Made by a program: the position numbers and the translations under genes. A DNA stretch of 64,000 nt from Dendrobium chrysotoxum (lineage: Eukaryota > Streptophyta > Magnoliopsida > Asparagales > Orchidaceae), in the NCBI GenBank assembly GCA_019925795.1, contig CM034300.1, forward strand, positions 69,729,021-69,793,020, given 5' to 3'. Position 1 is the first letter of the stretch. Each line of letters opens with the position of its first letter. Below the pieces are notes generated by a model that had not been told where the DNA came from, ran no database searches, and saw nothing but the letters and a program-made list of their open reading frames with translations. Below are positions 35,501 to 43,650 of the stretch, one piece after another.

Positions 35501-35686
35501 AAATATCGAAGGGGAGAGCTCACATTATCTGACAATGTGCTGACTCATCCCAGAAAAGAATCAATTCGGGTAGTTACAACTTCCTCCATACCCCCGGTTG
35601 AAGAAAGAAAAAATAAAAAGAAGCCAGCTCATGAAGAACAGTGGGAGACTGCGATCTCTAAGAAAACTGTGAAAATGCTGAAATAA
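32561..35686 (+). CDS. gag: Gag of giant element 1 (ends at an in-frame TAA)
   Basis: 1041 codons from MDLQNASVTVQLG. The first 500 residues are basic, probably disordered, with acidic EEN repeats (about 407-445). A methionine-rich coiled coil (about 517-557) follows, then the retrotransposon Gag domain (about 650-808, PRQHLAQF, FEWYAELP, VTKYITRWRNL). Last comes a zinc-knuckle-like CPYH...H....C segment (about 957-971). The start is the ATG right after the splice acceptor; the frame is open 16 codons upstream. It ends with a TAA at 35684 where element 2 reads CAG and continues, so this stop is a mutation and not the natural end. It would form the virus-like particle. Confidence 0.88.
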   Translation: MDLQNASVTVQLGRGASIQLANTLINTGRSGATIQFGSIDFPAVVARTATAPPCGIESEGHARRPHSTETTTRRVHLSAPRPAVKDPQRRISVFERLSQSEIPTTRRIVTDGKISVVPTRTTTLPMGSSVPGRNVAEASSSGGRPTRRQRRKMNAELRAQQQLSVHPSNLPAQEPEATIPTRNGFANLKWVKRNSSSGELKKSFWEQRPEVPVPPRKKEPETLSARVYRVLKTVKEKGLKKKKFQRPLVIETRRTPPRERLSYDLIAERRRKQTPRGEHRGVTPKPHIQGSTAERSRWKGKQIWRPWPRREEKNERKTDLGVPSGTSSRRSAPVNKQHQKWVQKKTHDDANSDGRHLGESSKGSCRSMTPPNNESNFDRSPRVEEIFLPNQEPEIQWRRRSEIRVLEEGEEDTGEENIEEYMEENLEENMEYIEENLEEVNNTLDMEVVYMVRHINVEEEAYYDDDEDDDRWQPPPRQVYRRRHEAGSTTGRGVHSQEEREEAEDNPFADENVTLAEMQRQMKRQMRAKDREISQLHEKMTEMMTQMTAMMQIMQRNAAVGSMPNPPPDPPNFQVPQVSGVRDTPEGGHEAQNTTRQPTPQNIASTSEPVTAAQLEGIITERIRAIIAIDQAEKLVGKGRPYPAEYDQVPYPKGYSVPKFNTFDGNKNPRQHLAQFKATCGNTGGNDALLFRQFVSSLTAAAFEWYAELPNDSVKTFAELENMFVKRFASATEKITIADLALNKRKKEESVTKYITRWRNLSMKCEQQLEEEHAVQLLMGNIDDKMQPFLCMATITTFQDLLDRVAKFEKLNLSKSENYSDKPKKTKASGARRGEADSIFFSRADKEKQMTYNEDKGKQPMQYQEKPKQVYNPNPQPKLILGGNDKPRTYQGGGERPRQTTGTDDRTFPSLKDKMNKEYSFKRESVAKLFRQALKAGLELPECKRPEESKHSGDPNYCPYHRVMSHPIEDCYVFNDWLERKYRRGELTLSDNVLTHPRKESIRVVTTSSIPPVEERKNKKKPAHEEQWETAISKKTVKMLK

Positions 35687-37132
35687 CTCGAAGGAGTTCC
35701 GGGTGTAAAATGGAAATCTCCTACGGAGCCAGTGTTAAATCTGAAGGCATTACCTGTGGCACAGGCATCTGCTTCTAAACAGTTTCCCAATCAAGCCGGT
35801 CCTTCAAAACTTGGGAAGGCAAAGTCCAAGAGGAAGACCAAAGTGAAGAAGCTTAAAGAGAAGAAAACAGCAACCCAAAGGGTTATAGATAGTCTGGATG
35901 AATACTACCAGACCGCGAGGCGTCCTATTAAGCTTGTTGACTTTATGCCAGAGCTCAAGATTGACGAAGCAGAGGAAGCTGACGAGGACCCTCTTCCCAC
36001 AGAAGTTTGTCGAGTCATTTCAGTAACGCCAATAACTCCGACAAAAGAAAAACATGTCAAAGAAATGATCATTGAAACCTGTCTGGCAACATCGTCAATG
36101 GACTACAGCTCAGAGGAGGATCTGTATTTTCCAAAGACAGATGAATCTGATCCCGATATAGCATCGCAGATAGGACATGTAAATCTAGGAAGTGACTCTG
36201 GATCAACGAATGAATCTCTAGACACAATAATGGCTGACTCCGAAGAAGAAATCCCATTAAATGAGTCTGAGCCAGAAGAGATCGCTCAAGTGCAGTTGAG
36301 AAGTGGCAAGATACTGCCATCTCCGCCAAAGAAGCAGGCATCCAGCAAAGATAAGGGAAAAGAAATAGTTATCAACGAAGACATTATCTCCGAGGATCCC
36401 AAGAAGAAACATACTCCAGTCAAGGGAATAGATTATAATATCTTATCACATCTGAGGAAGATCCCTGCCCAGCTCAGCATATACGACGCTCTGGTGATGT
36501 TTAAGGAGCTTCGGGAGACTTTGATTCAGGCTCTCAAAGACCCCGAAAGATATGAGGCGTACTTCGCTGAACGTAACCTAACTGAGGTCCTACAAGCTCG
36601 TAACGAGCCGTTCATCACTTTCACCGAGGACGACATGATGCTCGGGATTGCAGACCACAACCGACCTCTGTATGTTACTGTAGAGAGTGATGATTTGGTA
36701 ATCAGTCGAATTCTGATTGACCCTGGGTCCTCCATCAATCTTATGAGCTTAAAAGCACTAAGGTCGTTGTGCCTCAACGTGGAACACCTCGGGCCAGATA
36801 AGCTTATGGTACATGGTTTTAACGAAAAAGGGCAGAAAACCCTTGGATCGTTTATGCTACCTCTTGTGTTTGGAGAATTTCACACAGAAGCCAAGTTCCA
36901 TGTGATTGATGCGGATACTTCATTCAAGGCGCTCCTGGGTCGCCCCTGGTTGCATGAATATGGCGTTGTCCTGTCAACATTACATCAGTGCATGAAGTAT
37001 CTCAGGGATGGAGAAGAATTCAGAATTTCTGGTGATATCCAACCCTTTACAGTCCATGAAGCAACAGTCTATGAAGATGCGCAGTACTTCATGCCAAAGA
37101 AGCAAAAGTTATCAAGCTCTCTAAAGGCTTAA
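35687..37132 (+). CDS. pro: Protease region of giant element 1 (between two in-frame stops)
   Basis: Same frame as gag and RT, bounded by TAA at 35684 and TAA at 37130. The first ATG is at 35732. A lysine-rich linker precedes a retropepsin-like aspartic protease. The active site is LIDPGSSINLMSLKAL with the aspartate at 36719, followed by FHVIDADTSFKALLGRPWLH. The DPGSS form in place of D(S/T)G is usual in this lineage. The enzyme would cleave the polyprotein in the particle. Element 2 has this part fused to RT in one frame, so the separation is due to nonsense mutations. Confidence 0.82.
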   Translation, partial: LEGVPGVKWKSPTEPVLNLKALPVAQASASKQFPNQAGPSKLGKAKSKRKTKVKKLKEKKTATQRVIDSLDEYYQTARRPIKLVDFMPELKIDEAEEADEDPLPTEVCRVISVTPITPTKEKHVKEMIIETCLATSSMDYSSEEDLYFPKTDESDPDIASQIGHVNLGSDSGSTNESLDTIMADSEEEIPLNESEPEEIAQVQLRSGKILPSPPKKQASSKDKGKEIVINEDIISEDPKKKHTPVKGIDYNILSHLRKIPAQLSIYDALVMFKELRETLIQALKDPERYEAYFAERNLTEVLQARNEPFITFTEDDMMLGIADHNRPLYVTVESDDLVISRILIDPGSSINLMSLKALRSLCLNVEHLGPDKLMVHGFNEKGQKTLGSFMLPLVFGEFHTEAKFHVIDADTSFKALLGRPWLHEYGVVLSTLHQCMKYLRDGEEFRISGDIQPFTVHEATVYEDAQYFMPKKQKLSSSLKA

Positions 37133-40100
37133 GCATCTAACCCAAAGAGTGCAAAGCAACCTGAACAGAAAGGTGAGAGGAAGCAGGTGGGGAGAAAGAA
37201 GGCGTCGCCGACTCTTCCCAAAGAAACTTCCACTTCTAAAGAAAGGAAACGTGTACCTCACCTTGGGAGCGACACAGATGAAGAGGATGCCACCTCTACA
37301 AAATCCCAGAGGATATGTCATTCGATGGACGAATGGAGTAGGGAGGTCGCATATTCAAATGATGATTATGACTACGATTCTATATATATGAACACTGTGC
37401 AAGATGTAGTCTCTAGAAGAATAGATAGCCTGTCAATCTCAGACAGCGTGCTTGTAGTCACTCGCGTTCCCCTACAGTATTTCAAAGAAATAATTACACG
37501 AGATGTGCATAAAGTTGAAGAACTTGTGACCCTTTATCTGCCTCCGATCAGAAAGGGGACTGAGTCAGGAAATATATTCTATTCCGTAGGAAAGGATGAA
37601 GAAGTGAATCGTGATTGGGACCATGTCTTCATCGATTCTGAAGAATTACTACCTACGAGACTACCTAGGTTTAATACCAAAGGCATTCAAAGAATGTTGC
37701 GAAAGTGGATCAATGTTCCCACCCCCAAACGACAACTTCGTATGTGCCTAAGTCTCTGGTATGGAAGGAATCCACGTCCAATGCGGCGGAAGGAAATGAA
37801 TGCATATAAAGGTATTGGATTCGTCAGGCGAAAATGCATCCGGAAGGAGACTTCCCGAGCCATCACTTGCAGGGAAGTTGAACCCAATGACGAGTCTGAT
37901 GAAGAGGTCTATGAAGTTGATGATTACGATGATCAGCCTCTAGAGGCCAAGCCTGCACCAGAAGAGCTTGAAGATGGTGGACAGGCAACCATTATGGACG
38001 AACTAAAAGAAGTCAACTTGGGAACCGAGGATGACCCTCGCCCAACCTTCATTAGTTCCCTTCTGCCGGAAGACCAAGTGGAAGAGATAAAAGAACTCCT
38101 CTGTGAATTCAGGGATTGCTTTGCCTGGACATATGCTGAAATGCCCAGCTTATCCCCTGATGTAGCAGTTCATAGGTTGGCAATCAAACCAGATGTGACA
38201 CCAGTCAAACAAGCTCCGAGAAGAATGAGATTGGAGATTGAAGAACAGGTGATTGCTGAAACGAAGAAGCTCATAGAAGCGGGCTTCATCCGTGAAGAGA
38301 AATACGCTGACTGGATCGCCAATATTGTCCCTGTCAAGAAGAAGAATGGACAGATTCGTATCTGTATTGATTTCAGGGACCTCAACAAAGCGTGTCCAAA
38401 AGACGATTTTCCGCTGCCTGTATCCGAACTCCTGGTAGACAACACGTCAAACTATGACATGTTCTCGTTTATGGATGGATCGTCGGGATACAACCAGATC
38501 AAGATGGCTCCTGAGGATGAAAGACATACATCATTCAGAACACCCATCGGCATTTTCTGTTACACGGTCATGCCCTTCGGTTTGAAGAACGCCGGTGCCA
38601 CTTACCAGCGGGCAATGACCCATATCTTTGATGAATTAATACATCAGAAGGTCGAATGCTATGTAGACGACTTGGTCGTTAAGAGCATAGATCGAAAGGA
38701 TCACTTAAATGACCTGAGGGTTGTATTTGAAAGAATCAGGAAGTTCGATCTAAAGATGAATCCCCTTAAGTGTGCTTTCGGGGTCTCCTCCGGTAAATTT
38801 CTTGGCTATGTCGTTCGTCATCGACGCATAGAAGTCGATCCCAACAAAATCAAGGCGATCATTGAGATGCCACCGCCAAGAAGCCTCCGTCAACTCCGTT
38901 CCTTGCAAGGGCAATTGGCTTTCATTCGACGACGATTCATATCGAATCTGTCAGGTAGGTGCCAGCCATTTTCGAAATTGATGAAGAAGGACGTTCGCTT
39001 CAAGTGGGATGAAGAATGTCAGGAAGCATTTGACAGTATCAAGAGATACTTGTTGAATCCACCCATTCTCGCAGCGCCAATTCCGGGGAAGCCTCTTATA
39101 CTGTATACGGCAGCACTAGAAGAGTCCCTCGGAGCATTATTGGCCCAACACAATGAGGAAGGAAAAGAAAATGCACTCTACTATATCAGTCGGAGATTAA
39201 TCGGAGCAGAAGTACGATATTCTCCAATTGAGAAACATTGTCTGGCGTTGATCTTTGCAGTCCAGAAGCTCCGCCACTATATGCTCTCTCACAAAATCAC
39301 CTTGATATCAAAGATCAATCCGCTGAAGTTTTTGATGACAAGACCAGCGTTGACAGGTCGTTTGGCAAGGTGGGCAGTGCTATTACTGCAATTTGATATA
39401 GTGTATATGCCAAAAAAGGCAGTAAAGGGACAAGCTTTGGCAGATTTCCTCGCCGCACATCCAATTCCTGCAGATTCGCCGTTGAATGATGATTTGCCAG
39501 ATGAACAAATCATGCAGGTTGATGAAAAAGAAAAGCTACCATTTTGGGAGATGTACTTTGATGGGGCATCGTCTATCAAGTCTCCCAAACCTCCAAATCT
39601 TGCAAAGGCCCAAGCCGGCATCGGTCTCGTCTTCATAGAACCCGAGCGAGGTATCATGAGATTCTCGTTCAGTTTAACGGAACCTCAGACCAATAATGAA
39701 GCCGAATACGAAGCTCTAATAGCAGGACTGGAGATTGCAATTGATGTCCAAATCACAGATCTCCAAATTTTCGGTGACTCTCAACTTGTAATAAATCAAG
39801 TTCTGGGCATTTACAAGATTTGCAAACTTGAATTGGCCCACTACCACCGACGAGCTCTCGAGCTTCTAAAACAAATACCGAATGTCAAGATAACTCAGGT
39901 TCCTCGAGGACAGAATGCAAAAGCAGATTGTCTAGCCAAACTGGCCAAGGAGCTTGCATATGAAGATAAGAGACCACCTATATTCATTGCGGTTGAAAAT
40001 CGCCGGGTCTTAGAGCCAGCAACCCTACAATTCCCGCAAGCAGAGGGAATACCAGGTTCAAGCCAACAGGATGCAACCCCGGTTGATCCTCAACCTCCCC

Positions 40101-40591
40101 AACAAATCATTATTAAAAATCAACCAGGGGAACGTCCAGCAGTAAAAAGACGAAGAACTGGTAGATTCTCAGAGTCGTGGTTGGATTGCCTAGATGTTGA
40201 AGTCGAAGACGATTGGAGGCAACCATTCGTCGACTACTTCAAAGAAAGCAAACTTCCAACAGATAAATCTCTGGCCACACAAATTAGAAAAAGAGCATTA
40301 CGATACGCGTTTGTCAATGACACGTTGTACCGACGAGCTTTTGATCAAATGTGGCTAAGGTGCCTAGGGACCAAGGAAGCTGATAAAGTGGTAGCAGAAG
40401 TTCATGAAGGACTCTACGGAGCGCATCAGTCAGGTCCCAAGATGGCTGCTAAAATCAAAAGAATGGGTTATTACTGGCCTACGATGGTGAGAGATTGTAT
40501 CAACCACGCTAAGAGGTGCCACGAGTGTCAGATCCATGGTGATGTTATTCATCAACCGTCAAATCCTCTACACCCAACGATAGCGTCCTAG
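37133..40591 (+). CDS. pol: RT, RNase H and archaeal-type RNase H of giant element 1
   Basis: Open from 37133; the first ATG is at 37187 (1134 codons). A region of about 200 residues with no domain I know (SNDDYDYDSIYMN ... RPMRRKEM) comes first. Reverse transcriptase follows, with FRTPIGIFCYTVMPFGLKN and the catalytic YVDD at 38660-38671 (residues 492-495). The first RNase H has YTAA where the catalytic aspartate should be. The second has all four acidic positions (YFDGAS at 39560, NEAEYEAL, FGDSQL, KADCLAKL), as expected for the archaeal-type RNase H of Tat elements. The frame ends with the integrase zinc finger (HEG..GAHQ...CHEC) and a TAG at 40589 replacing TGG of the SWPFEC motif. Confidence 0.88.
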   Translation, partial: ASNPKSAKQPEQKGERKQVGRKKASPTLPKETSTSKERKRVPHLGSDTDEEDATSTKSQRICHSMDEWSREVAYSNDDYDYDSIYMNTVQDVVSRRIDSLSISDSVLVVTRVPLQYFKEIITRDVHKVEELVTLYLPPIRKGTESGNIFYSVGKDEEVNRDWDHVFIDSEELLPTRLPRFNTKGIQRMLRKWINVPTPKRQLRMCLSLWYGRNPRPMRRKEMNAYKGIGFVRRKCIRKETSRAITCREVEPNDESDEEVYEVDDYDDQPLEAKPAPEELEDGGQATIMDELKEVNLGTEDDPRPTFISSLLPEDQVEEIKELLCEFRDCFAWTYAEMPSLSPDVAVHRLAIKPDVTPVKQAPRRMRLEIEEQVIAETKKLIEAGFIREEKYADWIANIVPVKKKNGQIRICIDFRDLNKACPKDDFPLPVSELLVDNTSNYDMFSFMDGSSGYNQIKMAPEDERHTSFRTPIGIFCYTVMPFGLKNAGATYQRAMTHIFDELIHQKVECYVDDLVVKSIDRKDHLNDLRVVFERIRKFDLKMNPLKCAFGVSSGKFLGYVVRHRRIEVDPNKIKAIIEMPPPRSLRQLRSLQGQLAFIRRRFISNLSGRCQPFSKLMKKDVRFKWDEECQEAFDSIKRYLLNPPILAAPIPGKPLILYTAALEESLGALLAQHNEEGKENALYYISRRLIGAEVRYSPIEKHCLALIFAVQKLRHYMLSHKITLISKINPLKFLMTRPALTGRLARWAVLLLQFDIVYMPKKAVKGQALADFLAAHPIPADSPLNDDLPDEQIMQVDEKEKLPFWEMYFDGASSIKSPKPPNLAKAQAGIGLVFIEPERGIMRFSFSLTEPQTNNEAEYEALIAGLEIAIDVQITDLQIFGDSQLVINQVLGIYKICKLELAHYHRRALELLKQIPNVKITQVPRGQNAKADCLAKLAKELAYEDKRPPIFIAVENRRVLEPATLQFPQAEGIPGSSQQDATPVDPQPPQQIIIKNQPGERPAVKRRRTGRFSESWLDCLDVEVEDDWRQPFVDYFKESKLPTDKSLATQIRKRALRYAFVNDTLYRRAFDQMWLRCLGTKEADKVVAEVHEGLYGAHQSGPKMAAKIKRMGYYWPTMVRDCINHAKRCHECQIHGDVIHQPSNPLHPTIAS

Positions 40592-41456
40592 CCATTTGAA
40601 TGTTAGGGCACAGATATAATTAGACCAATAGATCCGCCGTCATCGGCAGGGCACCGCTTTATTCTGGCAGCAACAGACTATTTTTCTAAGTGGGCAGAAG
40701 CGGCACCATTCAGGGAAGTCACGTCCGAGCACGTGATCAATTTCTTTACCCATAATGTCGTCTACAGATTCGGTGTACCACGCCGAGTGATCTCGGATAA
40801 CGGCACGGCATTCAAGGGTACAAAAATCTATAAGTTTGTAGATCGTCATAAGATTGACTGGCGGTACTCGTCTATATATAACCCAAGAGCCAATGGTCTG
40901 GCTGAGGCCTACGTTAGTGAAGTTGTTGAAGAAGATCCTCACCAAGAATAAAAGAGAATGGCATACAAAGATGGCAGAAGCATTGTGGGCGTATCGTACG
41001 ACCTACAAAACACCAACCAAAGCCACTCCGTACTCACTAGTGTTCAGGGCTGAAGCCGTCTTGCCACTAGAAGTTGAACTACCATCTCTTCGGGTCGCTA
41101 TCCAGAACGAGCTTACTCAAGAGCAGAATGCTCACCTAAGAATGGAGGAGCTCGATGCACTCGACGAAGTTAGATTGCAAGCCCAACAGAACTTAGAAAT
41201 CTACCGAGAAAGGATGGCGAAATCATTTGATCGGATGGTGCGCCCTCGATCCTTTCAAGAAGGGGAATTGGTCCTGGTGCTGAGAAGACCAATCATCCCA
41301 CACCGAAGAATTGGTGGCAAGTTCGTATCCAACTGGGAAGGCCCATTCGTCATCGAGAAGGTGTACCAAGGAGGAGCCTACCAGCTTATCGATCTGCACG
41401 GTCAGAGGCCCATGCCGCCGATCAACGGTCGACACCTGAAGAAGTACCATGCATAA
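40592..41456 (+). pseudogene. int: Integrase core of giant element 1 (broken)
   Basis: Continues the pol frame after the TAG at 40589 and meets a second TAG at 40604, also present in element 2. The catalytic region is recognisable: ATDYFSKW (first Asp), VISDNGTAFK (second Asp), ANGLAEA (Glu). Right after the Glu, an 8-base deletion relative to element 2 (about 40908-40915) shifts the frame. The rest, with the GGKFVSNWEGPFVIEKVY C-terminal DNA-binding segment, reads in another frame to the stop at 41454. It cannot make functional integrase. Confidence 0.85.
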
Positions 41457-41592
41457 GATTGCCCGGAGAAGTGTTATGTTTTATGTATTGTGTATTTCAT
41501 GCATATTTATATGCACTTTACATTTTTTACATTTTGAAATTCTCTTGTGTTGCAAGAATGCATTTCAAAATCTCACTGCAGGACAGGGGGCA

Positions 41593-41656
41593 TTTTAAAT
41601 ATTTATTTGGGTCGACATCGCGCCGCATGCCGAGATCCCCAAATAAATATTTAAAA
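41593..41656 (+). repeat. Palindromic hairpin H1
   Basis: Arms TTTTAAATATTTATTTGGG and CCCCAAATAAATATTTAAAA around a GC-rich loop of about 25 nt (TCGACATCGCGCCGCATGCC). It carries AATAAA on both strands and is preceded by GGGGGCATTT. Confidence 0.85.
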
Positions 41657-41712
41657 AATCACAAAATTTTAAATTTACTCCATTTTGAAATATCCCTATA
41701 AGACAGGGGGCA

Positions 41713-41776
41713 TTTTAAATATTTATTCGGGTCGACATCACGCTGCATGCCGAGACCCCCGAATAAATATTTAAAA
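41713..41776 (+). repeat. Palindromic hairpin H2 with compensatory change
   Basis: Same structure as H1. In the arms ATTTGGG has become ATTCGGG and the partner CCCAAAT has become CCCGAAT, keeping the pair. Preceded by GGGGGCATTT. Confidence 0.85.
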
Positions 41777-41976
41777 TCACCAACACAAACATTCTTTTAT
41801 ACTGAAGAATACAACGAATTCTTTTCAAAGTATATACAGGTGAGCTTCAAAAGATTGAGACACCATCTTCTCCAACAAACTAAGATTTCAAAGGTCAGAA
41901 AGAGACTTTTTGCAACTACACACTCTAACAAATTGAGCCAGAACAACCTGAAGTCTTTTAGCAGCCTGAAGCTTAA

Positions 41977-42092
41977 GGTTCGAGTGGGTGTAAAAGGTCA
42001 GATCCAACACGCCCAAATATGGCCGGATCGCTGGCAGCTCCGTCTACTCAACACGCCATAAGAAAGGCCGTAGTAGCGGAACCCCCACTTCG
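41977..42092 (+). repeat. Structured repeat R1 (twin hairpin)
   Basis: About 115 nt. First hairpin: GATCC (42001) with GGATC (42025), an inner GCC with GGC, and an asymmetric internal loop. Then GCTGGCAGC. Second hairpin: CTACT with AGTAG, again with inner GCC and GGC. Three more copies are at 42339, 59212 and 59584. Confidence 0.8.
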
Positions 42093-42338
42093 TCAACCCG
42101 TCAGTAGGGACTGTAGGAAGTACGAAGGCAAATTTGACTCGATAAGTTCAAGTGATCGTAGTCTACAAAATTCTCCTAATTGACCGGAGAATCAAAGTTC
42201 CAGTGGGAAGAAGGAATCTCGAGCAACTACCAAATTCGTGTAGGCTCTAAATCTTCAACCACAGAGGAAGACTCAAAATCTATCAACTTCAGCAAAATCA
42301 GCATTGGGAAGCACATTTCCCCTAGCTCAAGTCTGAAG

Positions 42339-42452
42339 CCTGAATGGGTGTAAGAGGTCGGATCCAACAAGCCCAAATATGGCCGGATCGCTGGCAGCTC
42401 CGTCTACTCAACACGCCATAAGAAAGGCCGCAGTAGAGGAACCCCCGTTTCA
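42339..42452 (+). repeat. Structured repeat R2 (twin hairpin)
   Basis: Copy of R1 about 362 bp downstream with the same pairings GATCC/GGATC and CTACT/AGTAG. It differs in unpaired positions and ends GGAACCCCCGTTTCAG. Confidence 0.8.
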
Positions 42453-43023
42453 GTAACCAGAGGACGAAGGGCTGTCAAATCCCAGCTCTCCCGATCTGAT
42501 GAACTCAAGTGACTCAGATTAAAGTCTCCTCAAGTGGTTAAGGATCAAGATACTACCCAAGTTTGGTACTATCAATCAAATCCAAAACATGTAAATCCTT
42601 CAGCAAATCCGTAAAGCATCAAGCTAGGATCGAAGGAACTTTTCTTCAACAAGTCCGCGAAAGCATAAAGCAAAGAGCCAAAGAAATTATCCCAAAGTTC
42701 ATGAAAAGCTTAAAGCTGAACTAAGAGGATTCTGTCATCAATAAGTCCGTTATGCACAAAGCTCTGGACCGATGACTTCTCGCCAACGACCTAATACATC
42801 TAGGTCACCGGCATCTACCCCTTCGTCAAGCCCGCCAAAGCTAGAATCATAGGGCAGAAGGCACAAACCACCTGACAAGTCAGTGAAGACAAATCAGGTA
42901 ATTCTCCATCAATGTCCGCAGCACAAAGCATAGGGCAAAAGGAACCAAAATCTCAGGAAAGCTAAAGCTATGAAAAGAGGTATCTCGAGTGACGTCTACA
43001 AATGTCCCTAGGGACTGGGGGCA

Positions 43024-43095
43024 TTTTTAAATTTTTTTTTATTTGGGTCGACATCGCGCTGCGTGCCGGGATCCCCAAATAAACATTTAAAAATT
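43024..43095 (+). repeat. Palindromic hairpin H3
   Basis: Third copy in element 1, with a longer T run in the left arm and CCCCAAATAAACATTTAAAA as the right arm. Preceded by GGGACTGGGGGCATTT. Confidence 0.75.
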
Positions 43096-43294
43096 ATTTA
43101 CATCACCATCAACATAACTCGGAGTACAATCACAGAAATCACAAGAGCAGAATGAAAAAAGCTCATCAACAGCTGGATTTATAAAATCAACTTATTTTAT
43201 TCATTCAGAGTTTCATATACAAGTTTACAAATCTCATCTTTTTACAATCTACATCAACAAAAAGAGAGAAAAGTACAATGTCCTTCGCAGAGGA

Positions 43295-43650
43295 TTATAA
43301 ATTTGTCTCCTGGACTATGCCTGAAGAGGAAGTCGACAGCTTTGCTCTGCTCCTTCCAAAGACCAGGTATTCTGCACTTCTGGAACCTGCACAAAGCAAC
43401 AGAAATATCAGCAGAAATAAGAGACTATGCAAATATATGAAAAAGCTACTAAAAAGAAAAGTGTACCTGAAACCAAGGTCTCCTGTAGTAGCTCACGAAC
43501 TGGTGTCTCGCTCCTCCTGGAACCTGCACAGGGCAACAAGGGTCAGTAAGCGGCCAAAGAAAGAAAAAGAACGGAACAAACAAAGTAAAAACGTACCAGA
43601 ACCAAATCTCCAGTGGCAGCTGACTAACTGGATCCTATCTCTGTAGTGGC
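43295..43650 (-). pseudogene. Remnant antisense gene of giant element 1: three short exons
   Basis: On the minus strand three phase-compatible exons are visible: 43597-43650 (54 nt), 43467-43523 (57 nt) and 43295-43386 (ending in TAA). Each is bounded by a TGTGCAG acceptor and, for the first two, a GTAC donor. Introns are 73 and 80 bp. The last two exons both start GTTCCAG. Joined, they would encode a short basic, serine-rich C-terminus ending SSGIVQETNL. It lies where element 2 has its antisense plant-mobile-domain gene, but no such domain remains here. Confidence 0.5.

Larger units (their letters stand above)
41457..43270 (+). other. 3' noncoding region of giant element 1
   Basis: No sense coding. 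It contains in order two palindromic hairpins, two structured repeats, a spacer of related but decayed 'caaagc...aaagca(t)aaagc' phrases (42590-42960), and a third hairpin. The same order is seen in element 2 (58757-60167). Confidence 0.75.
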
